In this document: piece by piece, positions 31,047 to 39,158 of the stretch
Numbering within the stretch: the stretch's first letter is position 1
Layout: each line of letters begins with the position of its first letter
Source of the DNA: Zhongshania aquimaris
Lineage (GTDB): Bacteria; Pseudomonadota; Gammaproteobacteria; Pseudomonadales; Spongiibacteraceae
Direction of reading: 5' to 3'
NCBI RefSeq assembly: GCF_019312595.1
Contig: NZ_JAHWDQ010000003.1
Coordinates: 62,001-126,000 of the forward strand
Length of the DNA: 64,000 nucleotides
Made by a program: the position numbers and the translations under genes
Notes under the pieces: model-generated
What the model was told of the DNA's origin: nothing
The model's database searches: none
The model's input: only the letters and a program-made list of their open reading frames with translations

Positions 31047-33596
31047 ATGATAAAAAAAGCGTCTTTAGCAAGTGTTATTTGCGCCAGCACACTCCACAGC
31101 GTAGCCGTTTACGGCGCACAACTTGAGGAAGTGATTGTTACCGCTCAGATAAGGGCTCAAAGCCTTCAAGATGTGCCGGTATCGGTAAGTGCCATTAGTG
31201 GCGAAAAAATGATGGAAGCGGGGCTTTCTAAAATTGAAGACCTCCAAGCTTACGTGCCAAACTTTACAATGACTGAATCGAGCATCGGAACAGACATCTA
31301 TATTCGTGGTATTGGCTCAGGAGAAAATCAGGGCTTTGAGCAGTCGGTTGGTATGTATGTTGACGGAATTTACTATGGCCGTGCCCAGTTAGCTCGCGCA
31401 CCTTTTCTCGATTTAGAGCGGGTTGAAATATTACGTGGTCCGCAAAATATTCTCTTGGGTAAAAACAGTATTGCTGGTGCCATCAATATAAGTAGCGCGT
31501 CCCCCTCTCATGAGCCGGAATTTCTAGTATCCGGCACTTACGAGCCAGATCTAAACGAGCAAGTAATCGATTTTGTCGCATCCGGTCCGATTAATGACGA
31601 TCTCACTGCTCGGTTTGCTATGCGCCAAAGGCACACTGATGGTTTCGTCAAAAACCAAATATTAAATCGTGATGAAGCTGAACGAAACGAAGCGACCTAC
31701 CGCATAAAATTCGCGTGGGACGCCGGCAACGATTTTGACGCCAAATTAAAACTGGAAATGGGGAGTTTTGACGTGGTCGGCAGACAGTCAGAAATTCTTA
31801 CCGACAACCCCTCGGATTCCGATATATTTCTATTCACGGGCCGCACCTACGGTGAAATCCTAAACGACACCGTTTTTCCTGATTTTGGTGCCCTGGGAAA
31901 TATCCTCGGGTCTTTACCTGCCGGTGTCCGCAACCTAATACAGCTGCAACCCAACGGCTCTATATTGAACATGCAAGCCGATGACTCGGTATTGGATGTT
32001 AAAGCTGACCGCAAGCGCTCCTCCAACGGAGATTTCAGCAACAACGACACTCAAAATATCACCCTCAACATGAACTGGTATTCTAATGGCAATACCTTCA
32101 CATCGATTACTGGCTTTATGGCCTACCAGTACGATGAAGAATGTGACTGTGACTTTACCGGCGCGCCGTTATTCCAGGTTGTATTTGAAGAAGAATACGA
32201 GCAATACAGCCAGGAGTTCCGCTGGGTATCAGCACCGGGAGAAAACTTCGATCTTATCGCCGGCGCTTATTTCCAATATAACGAACTGTACTTTTTTGAT
32301 TCGATCGTACTGCCATCAACACTTATCCCTCAGCTAATAAACGCAGCAGACATCTTAGAAGGTGGAGCGCGTGGCGATATCGACCCCGGCGCTAATGGCA
32401 GCACCGGATTTGAGTTATTGGGTATCGGCGATGCCGGCAACTCACTCATCGATATAAGATCACCGCGAGACTTTAAAAGTGATTCAATTATCGCGTCTAC
32501 ATTTGTGCAAGGCACATGGATAATGACCGATACACTGAGGTTAACTCTGGGCATGCGCTACACCTACGAAAAGAAAAGTGGCAGTCGCAAACTTGAATTT
32601 GGACTACCCGATGGCTCAATTTTACCGATCGGTGAAACCGACACAGCTGCAGCCGTTACCTTCGCCGCGGAACGCCACGATTTGGCAGGAAAACGCACCG
32701 AGTCTCAATTTGCACCGCTGCTAAACCTTCAGTGGGACGTCACCGACGAGGCGATGGCGTATTTTTCCGCGCGACGCGGGTTTAAGTCTGGAGGCTACGA
32801 TGCTAGATCGAACGCATCACCTAGTGCGGACCCCACACCCACAAACCCGACCGCAACATCCGCCAATCCCCGCGTGTTAATAGGTAGCTTTGAATTCGAA
32901 GAAGAGCGCGCGACCTCCTATGAGATTGGCTTAAAAACATCGCTATTCGATGGCGTCGCTGAACTGAACTCTGCCCTTTTCTATACCCAATTTGATAATC
33001 TACAGGTCAGTGTTTTTGATGGCACGCTAGGTTTCAACGTAGGTAATGCCGCTGGTGCCGTTACTCAAGGTGTAGAATTCGATGGTCGTATCGCCCTGAG
33101 CGAGCACATCATTCTTGGTGCTGGGCTGGCATTTTTGGACTTCGAGTTCCAGGACCATAAGTTTGGCACCTGTATTCAGGACCAACTGCCGGATAATCCA
33201 AACGGTATAAACTGCGATTACAGTGGCAAAACGAATCAGTATGCCGCTGACTATTCCGGCAACATATTACTTGGTTACGAGCGTGAAATTAGTGATTCAC
33301 TCATAGTTCGGGCTAACCTCGACGCCATATTCAGCGATGAATATCACCCCTCGCCCAACCTTGACGACCGAGTAAAACAAGACGCGTTCATTCAATATAA
33401 TGGCCGAATTTCACTGTCGTCTAACGACGGGGAGTGGGAATTAGCACTTATAGGTAAAAATTTAACTGACGAACTAATCGTTCTTTACGCCATAGATACG
33501 CCGGTCGCCAAGAAGGTTATTGCTGGCACCACCACCCACCATGGCTTTACTAACCCTCCTAGAACCTTTGCATTGCAGGGAACCTATCGCTGGTAA
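31047..33596 (+). CDS. TonB-dependent outer-membrane receptor, probably alkane/lipid related
   Basis: 849-residue outer-membrane channel. It has a signal peptide (MIKKASLASVICASTLHSVAVYGA), a TonB box-like EEVIVTAQIR, the plug domain (DVPVSVSAISGEKM; YIRGIGSGENQGFEQSVGMYVDG; LERVEILRGPQNILLGKNSIAGAIN) and a long beta-barrel ending in aromatic YRW. GAGG ahead of ATG 31047 decides the start. This layout is that of the iron-complex receptor-like TBDRs abundant in marine gammaproteobacteria. Lying 69 bp after alkB with no terminator between, it is probably co-transcribed, so import of a hydrophobic substrate is inferred. No Fur box is evident. Confidence 0.9.
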   Translation: MIKKASLASVICASTLHSVAVYGAQLEEVIVTAQIRAQSLQDVPVSVSAISGEKMMEAGLSKIEDLQAYVPNFTMTESSIGTDIYIRGIGSGENQGFEQSVGMYVDGIYYGRAQLARAPFLDLERVEILRGPQNILLGKNSIAGAINISSASPSHEPEFLVSGTYEPDLNEQVIDFVASGPINDDLTARFAMRQRHTDGFVKNQILNRDEAERNEATYRIKFAWDAGNDFDAKLKLEMGSFDVVGRQSEILTDNPSDSDIFLFTGRTYGEILNDTVFPDFGALGNILGSLPAGVRNLIQLQPNGSILNMQADDSVLDVKADRKRSSNGDFSNNDTQNITLNMNWYSNGNTFTSITGFMAYQYDEECDCDFTGAPLFQVVFEEEYEQYSQEFRWVSAPGENFDLIAGAYFQYNELYFFDSIVLPSTLIPQLINAADILEGGARGDIDPGANGSTGFELLGIGDAGNSLIDIRSPRDFKSDSIIASTFVQGTWIMTDTLRLTLGMRYTYEKKSGSRKLEFGLPDGSILPIGETDTAAAVTFAAERHDLAGKRTESQFAPLLNLQWDVTDEAMAYFSARRGFKSGGYDARSNASPSADPTPTNPTATSANPRVLIGSFEFEEERATSYEIGLKTSLFDGVAELNSALFYTQFDNLQVSVFDGTLGFNVGNAAGAVTQGVEFDGRIALSEHIILGAGLAFLDFEFQDHKFGTCIQDQLPDNPNGINCDYSGKTNQYAADYSGNILLGYEREISDSLIVRANLDAIFSDEYHPSPNLDDRVKQDAFIQYNGRISLSSNDGEWELALIGKNLTDELIVLYAIDTPVAKKVIAGTTTHHGFTNPPRTFALQGTYRW

Positions 33597-33617
33597 GAAC
33601 ACAAATGAAATCTGCTT

Positions 33618-33656
33618 GCCGATTTTGAGCCTGGACTCTCAAAATCGGCTTTTTTA
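33618..33656 (+). terminator. Intrinsic terminator after the TonB-dependent receptor
   Basis: Perfect 12-bp stem GCCGATTTTGAG (33618-33629) / CTCAAAATCGGC (33638-33649) with an 8-nt loop and a run of seven T. It closes the alkB-receptor transcript 21 bp after the stop. Confidence 0.93.
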
Positions 33657-34050
33657 TGTTTTTACTATCTAGAGATGTAATGTCATGACACCCTGCCCAC
33701 CGCGCAATTAATTTTAACTACTCGCCAATGCCAAAAGCGTCTGATTGCTTTCATTATTTGTAGACGTTTGAAAGGTCGCCAAAGTAATTTAGAGCCGACT
33801 TGTGCAACTAAATAAGATGAGCGTTATCCTTGAGTGAATATATGCGCAAGCTACTAACATCAACTAGATGCAGTACTTTTTATGCAATCTTGGTTTTTTG
33901 GAGCATTCACTTTCAGATTTGCTTATGGATACATAACATCGCCTAGACACCTGCCGTAGGCCAATGGATCAAGAGAAGGTACTGCTCATAGATGTAGTAT
34001 GCTTTACTCTTATTTATCAGCCCTACTCTATTTACATAAGGTGATGTTCA
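33657..34050. other. Intergenic stretch without a recognisable gene
   Basis: About 390 bp, AT-rich, between the receptor terminator and the DUF808 gene. No open frame with a ribosome site, no long inverted repeat and no clear promoter was seen. AAGGTGATGTTC just before 34051 includes the ribosome site of the next gene. Confidence 0.5.
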
Positions 34051-34959
34051 ATGGCCGCAGGCTCACTTTTAGCCCTTTTCGATGATATTGCCACGCTATT
34101 AGATGATATTTCGGTGTTGTCGAAAGTGGCGGTTAAAAAGACGGCTGGCGTTTTAGGCGATGATTTAGCGGTTAATGCGGAGCAAGTCGGCAATGTCCGC
34201 GCTGAACGTGAATTGCCAGTGGTATGGGCAGTAGCAAAAGGCTCCTTAGTAAATAAAGTCATCATCGTGCCGCTGGTATTATTGGCGAGCCTATTTATTC
34301 CCTGGTTAGTTACACCGGTATTGATGATTGGCGGTATGTATTTATGCTACGAGGGTGCTGAGAAACTCTGGCACGCCATTGCCCACCGCCAACCCAAAGA
34401 TCATTCCCAAGCTAGAGCGCTCGCAAACGACAGCGAGGCAGATTTACTTGCACTCGAAAAGGGTCGAGTCAAAGGCGCAATACGTACTGATTTCATATTG
34501 AGCTTAGAAATTATCGTAATTGCTCTAAGTACCGTACAAGAAGCACCTTTCGCCACGCAAGCAATGGTCCTGTCTGTTGTCGCGGTTGGTATTACCGTGG
34601 CGGTTTACGGTTTAGTCGCGTTGATCGTGAAGATAGATGACCTAGGGCTTTACATGTTGAAGTATGCAAATACAGCGGCACAGTCTGTCGGTAACTTTTT
34701 ACTGTGGTTGGCACCCGCTTTAATGAAGACCTTAACGGTCGTTGGTACTTTGGCGATGTTTTTGGTGGGTGGAGGCATATTAAGCCATGGCTTTGATCAC
34801 TATATGGAGCTTAGCTTTGCAATTTCTCACGTCCATATTTTCAGCAACGCCTTTGCCAATGGTCTAAGCCAAAATTTGTTCAATGGCGTTATCGGTCTAT
34901 TCGCCGGCGCTGTTATCGTTGCTGTTACGTCCTTGTTTCATCGTGAGCAGCATCAATGA
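34051..34959 (+). CDS. yedI: DUF808 family inner-membrane protein (YedI-like)
   Basis: 302-residue polytopic membrane protein. The start MAAGSLLALFDDIATLLDDIS, the segment VKKTAGVLGDDLAVNAEQVG and the RELPVVWAVAKGSLVNK motif are diagnostic of DUF808/YedI. Several hydrophobic helices follow (IIVPLVLLASLFIPWLVTPV; LSLEIIVIALSTVQEAPF; a Gly-rich last third). Its function is unknown in all species. It is a single gene, convergent with cbpM. Confidence 0.9.
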   Translation: MAAGSLLALFDDIATLLDDISVLSKVAVKKTAGVLGDDLAVNAEQVGNVRAERELPVVWAVAKGSLVNKVIIVPLVLLASLFIPWLVTPVLMIGGMYLCYEGAEKLWHAIAHRQPKDHSQARALANDSEADLLALEKGRVKGAIRTDFILSLEIIVIALSTVQEAPFATQAMVLSVVAVGITVAVYGLVALIVKIDDLGLYMLKYANTAAQSVGNFLLWLAPALMKTLTVVGTLAMFLVGGGILSHGFDHYMELSFAISHVHIFSNAFANGLSQNLFNGVIGLFAGAVIVAVTSLFHREQHQ

Positions 34960-34985
34960 GTGCAGTAGCTTATCCATAAAGTGAC

Positions 34986-35291
34986 TCAGCATGCAGTGAA
35001 GCGATTTAATCGCTGTTTCAATTGATGATTTTCTGCGCGCAGTTGCTCTAGGTCATCAAGTAAGCTTATTGCCAAAGCAATACCCGGCCAGTCTATATCC
35101 AGATCTTGGTGCAATCGCACGGCCTTTTTGGTGATAGATACCATCTGGGTCGTGAATATCCATTGGTCGGGGGAATCACCATCTGGCTCAACAATACCCT
35201 GCTCCACAATTTCCAGCACGAAATGTTCCGGCAGGCCCGCAACACGACATAGCTCATCAAATTTCATTATATGCAGTTGGGTATTATTCAT
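34986..35291 (-). CDS. cbpM: Chaperone modulator CbpM
   Basis: 101-residue MerR-like helical protein. E. coli CbpM binds the J domain of CbpA and inhibits it. The N-terminal half ([29 protein letters not shown]) is the family signature, and the C-terminal half is a coiled coil ([26 protein letters not shown]). Its start overlaps the cbpA stop by 4 bp, so the chaperone and its inhibitor are translated together. Confidence 0.9.
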   Translation of the reverse strand: MNNTQLHIMKFDELCRVAGLPEHFVLEIVEQGIVEPDGDSPDQWIFTTQMVSITKKAVRLHQDLDIDWPGIALAISLLDDLEQLRAENHQLKQRLNRFTAC

Positions 35292-36244
35292 AATTTGTCA
35301 CTCCACTCAGAGCGTGGATCAAAGGCAGCCTGTTCAGCCAGGTCTTGCCATTTTTTCTTAATGTCATCGTTTGTCGTTTTGGGCATCACTACTTTTAATA
35401 CCGCAAATAAATCACCGCGTTCACCCACAGGGAGCTTTTTCACCAGTCCCTTACCACGTATTCGCAGTCTCTGACCGGTTTGGCTGCTTGGTGGTATCGA
35501 CATGGTTATTTTGCCATCGAGGGTAGGCATTGCTAACTTGCTACCTAACGCCGCTTCCCATGGCGCTAGAGGAACAGTAATGATCAAGTTGTGCCCTTCA
35601 ACATCGAATAGTGGATGGGGCACCAGCCTGATACGTAGATACAAATCGCCATCGACGCCATTTGGCCCGCCAGGCTCGCCCTGCCCCTTGAGGCGGATAC
35701 GCTCCCCAGCTTCCACACCAGCCGGAATCTTGACGCTCAGGTTCTTGGTGATTTCAGTAACACGACCATCAGCGGTGTATTGCGGAATGGTGTATGAAAT
35801 GGCTTTAGATTCAGCGGACAGGGTATCTTCCAGAAAAATCGGTAGATCGGTCTCTATATCCCGGCCTTTGGGTGCTTGCCGACGGCGGCTACCAAAATCT
35901 GATTGCTGACCACCGTGACCAAACATTGACGAAAAGAAGTCAGAAAAATCGCTATTGCTCGAAAAACCTTCCTGACGTTCTGCGCCCGGTCGCCATCCCG
36001 GCGGCGGCCTAAATCCGCCGTCATTGCTGCCATATTCCCTAACTTCATCGTACTCTGCACGTTTCTTTTCATCGTATAAAACTTCGTAAGCTTCTGTGAC
36101 TTCCTTAAACTTTTCTTCGGCGTCTTTATGCTCACTTACATCCGGGTGATATTTCCTGGCAAGTTTACGGTAGGCGACTTTTATCGCTTTTTTATCTGAG
36201 CTGGCGTCAATACCCAAAATTTTGTAGTAGTCTTTAAATTCCAT
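35288..36244 (-). CDS. cbpA: DnaJ-type co-chaperone CbpA (curved-DNA-binding protein)
   Basis: 318-residue J-domain protein that stimulates DnaK and binds curved DNA. The J domain has the HPD motif at 33-35 ([11 protein letters not shown]). A Gly/Phe/Ser-rich linker follows (about 75-115, including [11 protein letters not shown]), then two C-terminal substrate-binding domains ([41 protein letters not shown]). It has no Cys-rich zinc domain, which separates it from DnaJ. It is co-transcribed with cbpM, and trxC lies upstream on the same strand, 73 bp away. Confidence 0.94.
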   Translation of the reverse strand: MEFKDYYKILGIDASSDKKAIKVAYRKLARKYHPDVSEHKDAEEKFKEVTEAYEVLYDEKKRAEYDEVREYGSNDGGFRPPPGWRPGAERQEGFSSNSDFSDFFSSMFGHGGQQSDFGSRRRQAPKGRDIETDLPIFLEDTLSAESKAISYTIPQYTADGRVTEITKNLSVKIPAGVEAGERIRLKGQGEPGGPNGVDGDLYLRIRLVPHPLFDVEGHNLIITVPLAPWEAALGSKLAMPTLDGKITMSIPPSSQTGQRLRIRGKGLVKKLPVGERGDLFAVLKVVMPKTTNDDIKKKWQDLAEQAAFDPRSEWSDKL

Positions 36245-36317
36245 TATTTGCGATTTCCACGCTGTGCGATGATTCTGCTCTAAATCGATAAGTTCTGAAC
36301 GTTATCGCTCCCGCCTA

Positions 36318-36761
36318 TTAAAGTCCTTCGCTGGCACTTCGCGCCCACCGTACAATTGAGGCTGTATCCATAGCGCCGCTTTGGCGGGCCACCTCCTTAC
36401 CCTGATAAAAACATGCCATGGTAGGAATACTCTGAATATTAAAACGATTGGCGATGGCTTGCTCAGAGTCAATATTGATTTTTGCCAAGCGAACGTTCGG
36501 CTCCAATACCTTTGCCGCTTGCTCGAATGCGGGAGCCATCGATTTGCAAGGGCCGCACCATGGCGCCCAAAAATCGACAATGACGGGTATTTCATTGCGC
36601 TCAATCATTGCTTGAAAGCTATTCGCCGACAGTGTTGCCACCTGACCAGTAAATAATGGCTTTTTGCATTTTCCGCAGCTTGGTGAACTACCCAGGCGGT
36701 CGCTGGGTAGCCGGTTGTTAGCAAAGCAGTGGGGACAAACAATATGGCTAACATCGCTCAT
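36318..36761 (-). CDS. trxC: Thioredoxin 2 (TrxC)
   Basis: 147-residue cytoplasmic thioredoxin with an N-terminal zinc finger (Cys9/Cys12 and Cys29/Cys32: IVCPHC and SCGKCKKP) and the active site WAPWCGPCKS (Cys69/Cys72). The cis-Pro loop is IQSIPTMACF. TrxC is the oxidative-stress thioredoxin in E. coli, reduced by TrxB. It shares the strand of cbpA-cbpM, so the three may form a stress-response group. Confidence 0.95.
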   Translation of the reverse strand: MSDVSHIVCPHCFANNRLPSDRLGSSPSCGKCKKPLFTGQVATLSANSFQAMIERNEIPVIVDFWAPWCGPCKSMAPAFEQAAKVLEPNVRLAKINIDSEQAIANRFNIQSIPTMACFYQGKEVARQSGAMDTASIVRWARSASEGL

Positions 36762-36828
36762 CTAAATACCTCTCATGTCGAACATCCCTTAGACTCTTTC
36801 AAATTGATGTTGCGGAATGCCAAAGTTC

Positions 36829-37032
36829 GTAGCTTGGGTTGAGGAACTACATGCCTTCACGCTGGACGCCCGTCAGGGCGCCCCGAAGGGGTTTATCAAA
36901 CCCAACATGGCGAGACGCTCTACCATCGCTTGTTGGGTATGACTCGGCGCGTCCGCGCCTCGGCCTCACGGCCAGCAGAGCTGCCCAATTTTGTTTCATA
37001 CAAATTTGTCGCTACCGCTCAACCCAAGCTAC
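36829..37032. repeat. 204-bp palindrome-bounded intergenic repeat (MITE- or REP-cluster-like)
   Basis: Perfect 15-bp terminal inverted repeats, GTAGCTTGGGTTGAG (36829-36843) and CTCAACCCAAGCTAC (37018-37032), enclose a GC-rich, highly palindromic interior. The interior includes ACCCAACA...TGTTGGGT around 36902-36941 and a GGACGCCC...GGGCG foldback. TTGGGTTGAG/ACCCAAC modules of this kind are scattered through intergenic regions of many proteobacteria. No target-site duplication is obvious. An open frame at 36839-37051 lies inside and is not thought to be a gene. Confidence 0.7.
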
Positions 37033-37096
37033 AGAATCACACGTCATTTAAATTTGCAGAAGTACTAAGACTGTACTCTACTATTAGCGAAGTGGT

Positions 37097-37137
37097 ATGA
37101 CTTAAATCAAAGACCTGTATTTCGGCTCTATTAATAT
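37097..37137 (+). promoter_or_regulatory. Anr/FNR-like box with a class II promoter
   Basis: ATGAC-TTAA-ATCAA (37097-37110) matches TTGAT-N4-ATCAA at eight of ten bases. TAATAT (37132-37137) is a good -10, and the predicted start near 37144-37145 puts the box centre at about -41, the class II activator position. A GAGG and TTG follow at 37151-37165, but the open frame is only 63 codons and runs antisense into the next gene remnant. Confidence 0.4.
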
Positions 37138-37253
37138 AGCGCAAAATAGTGAGGTAAATTTATTGCAACGATGCCTGAGTCCAGAATCCGCGATATGTGA
37201 TACCCGCCAGGACTGGCAAGGCGATTTAAAAACAGGATCCCTATTGCCAGGCC

Positions 37254-37594
37254 TTATTTCTCATGTTGGGCGCACGCGATGCACTTGCGGCTGGATGGGC
37301 CAATGTGCAGACGCGTTTCACCGATCGGTTCATCGCATTCACAGCAAAGCTTAAAATTCCCCTCGTCACAGCGATGTAGCGCAGCTTCAATTTCCAGCAG
37401 AATGAGATCGGTATTGCACTGGGTGGCGTGCTCCATGGCCTGCGCAGGGCATCCATGAGCGACAAACGCCCGACCCTAGAGTGATCAAGCGCTACGGTTT
37501 GCTGTGACGTGTGCCGTGCATCGTTAAGTGCCAGAATTTCCTGGCGCCTTGCCAATAACAGCGCACGGAAAAAATCGATCTCCAGATCTGCCAT
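37254..37594 (-). pseudogene. TraR/DksA-type zinc-finger protein, frameshifted
   Basis: The N-terminal half (start ATG 37594: MADLEIDFFRALLLARRQEI, then VGRLSLMDAL) and the C-terminal half (MEHATQ, then CCECDEPIGETRL and CIACAQHEK ending at 37254) are in different frames. They join near 37440-37450. Intact relatives read RLSRMDALQAQAM here; this copy has 20 bases between the two Met codons where 24 are expected, i.e. a 4-base deletion. Repaired, it would be a ~114-residue protein with the four-Cys zinc finger that fits the RNA polymerase secondary channel. It may be a true pseudogene, a sequencing error or, less likely, a recoded gene. Confidence 0.75.
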
Positions 37595-38026
37595 GTTTAA
37601 TAGCCTTATCAGGCTAGCTCAGAATCCAAACTAGCACCGTGCTCGCCCCCAGCATTTTGACGGTGTTACTGCCTACGATAAACTCCCTGAACCGTTCGTG
37701 CCTCGGCTATCTTACGATGTATATTAGTCCGCGAAATCATATATTCAGCGATGAGCAGAAGCGCAATACGGAACAAAATCGGTTTTATATTTCCCTACAC
37801 CCAGGTCAGCCGTACACACTGACTAGAACTTCCACAAAAATAGTTTAGTACAAATAGGCTGTGCTACGCGTAAAATGCTAGCAAGGTTGTCCAATCGTCG
37901 GTTAACGCGTTTTTTTAATGGATTCGATGCCCTAATTGCACGCAGTTACTACTGCGATTTAGGCCTGCAGTCCCCCACCTAAAAACTAAATCTAATTAAT
38001 AAACTAGGCATCGACGGAGAAATAAT
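37595..38026. other. Intergenic stretch without a recognisable gene
   Basis: About 430 bp between the broken TraR/DksA gene and lpxD, both transcribed away from it. The open frame at 37639-37848 has no ribosome site and low-complexity composition and is not supported. GGAG precedes the lpxD ATG at its right end. No convincing promoter or repeat was seen. Confidence 0.45.
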
Positions 38027-39064
38027 ATGGGCAATACACCGAGAAGTTTGTCTGAGCTAGCGGTTTACCTTGATGCGGAGTTAGTCGGCAATGCAGATCA
38101 TATGATCTCCGGCGTTGCGGACTTACAATGCGCGACCTCGACGGAACTCTCGTTTATCAATCAAGAATCTTACACGCAACATTTGGCGACATCAGCCACA
38201 GGGGCAGTTATTCTCAACGCTGATTTTGCTGAGCAATACCAAGGCAATAAACTTGTCGTTAACAATACCTACCTAGCGTACGCGAAAATATCCGCCTTGT
38301 TTGAATCTTTATCGACATTGGCCTTAGGTATCCACCCTTCAGCTGTTGTCTCCCAAAGTGCAGAAATTGATCCCTCTGCCGCCATCGGCGCCAATTGCGT
38401 CATTGGGGAGCACGTGCGCATAGGAAGCGGCGTTCGCGTTTATTCGGGAGTATCAGTGGGTGATCGCACCAGCATTGGCGATAACACCTTGATTCACGCT
38501 AATGCAGTGCTATATCACGGCGTAACTGTGGGTAGCGGCTGTATTATTCACAGCGGTACAGTTATTGGTTCTGATGGTTTTGGTTTTGCACCTAGCCGCG
38601 ACGGGTGGCGGAAAATCCACCAATTGGGCGGTGTCATAATCGGCAACAATGTTGAAATTGGCTCTAACTGCTCAATTGACCGCGGCGCGCTGGGCGATAC
38701 CATTATTCAAGACGGCGTCATCATCGACAATCTCGTCCACATCGCCCACAACGTCAAAATTGGTAAGCGTTCGGCGATCGCAGGGTGCGTCGGAATTGCA
38801 GGTAGCGCGGTCATCGGTGAAAACTGCACTGTTGCCGGCGCTGTCGCTATCAATGGTCACATCAGCATTGCCGATAATAGTCATTTCCATGGAGGCACCA
38901 TTGTCACCAAAGGCAATACAGAAGCCGGTGTTTTTGCGTCTACTCCACCGATGCAGGACGTCAAAAAATGGCGCAGGAACTCTGTTCGCTACACTCAGCT
39001 AGATGAAATGTCGAATCGAATTAAGCAATTAGAAAAGCAATTAAAAACGCTATTACAAGCATAA
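38027..39064 (+). CDS. lpxD: UDP-3-O-acylglucosamine N-acyltransferase (LpxD)
   Basis: Third step of lipid A synthesis: transfers a 3-hydroxyacyl chain from ACP to the 2-amino group of UDP-3-O-acylglucosamine. The 345-residue protein has the N-terminal uridine-binding domain (residues ~1-100), a left-handed beta-helix of hexapeptide repeats (~105-300; GIHPSAVVSQSAEIDPSAAIG onward) with the catalytic His in HIAHN (about 241), and a C-terminal helix (NRIKQLEKQLKTLL). It stands alone, away from the usual bamA-lpxD-fabZ-lpxA cluster, so it may be an extra copy. A strong terminator follows. Confidence 0.93.
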   Translation: MGNTPRSLSELAVYLDAELVGNADHMISGVADLQCATSTELSFINQESYTQHLATSATGAVILNADFAEQYQGNKLVVNNTYLAYAKISALFESLSTLALGIHPSAVVSQSAEIDPSAAIGANCVIGEHVRIGSGVRVYSGVSVGDRTSIGDNTLIHANAVLYHGVTVGSGCIIHSGTVIGSDGFGFAPSRDGWRKIHQLGGVIIGNNVEIGSNCSIDRGALGDTIIQDGVIIDNLVHIAHNVKIGKRSAIAGCVGIAGSAVIGENCTVAGAVAINGHISIADNSHFHGGTIVTKGNTEAGVFASTPPMQDVKKWRRNSVRYTQLDEMSNRIKQLEKQLKTLLQA

Positions 39065-39085
39065 CCCGGTGAGCCGTCAGAGGGA

Positions 39086-39108
39086 AAAAGGCCGCAAAGC
39101 GGCCTTTT
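39086..39108. terminator. Bidirectional terminator between lpxD and ppsA
   Basis: AAAAGGCCGC (39086-39095), loop AAA and GCGGCCTTTT (39099-39108) form a perfect 10-bp stem with T runs in both directions. It can end both lpxD and the convergent ppsA. Confidence 0.88.
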
Positions 39109-39158
39109 GTATTCTCCCCAATCAGTGCGGGAGTGATATTTACGATAAAACTTAAATA

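Noticed and set aside
33657-34050. Hidden small gene or RNA in the spacer after the receptor
   Set aside because: No open frame with a ribosome site, no promoter-terminator pair and no stable inverted repeat was found.
36839-37051. 70-codon open frame on the plus strand
   Set aside because: It lies wholly inside the palindrome-bounded repeat, has no ribosome site and its composition follows the repeat.
37639-37848. 69-codon open frame before lpxD
   Set aside because: No ribosome site and no family resemblance; the stretch is AT-rich spacer.
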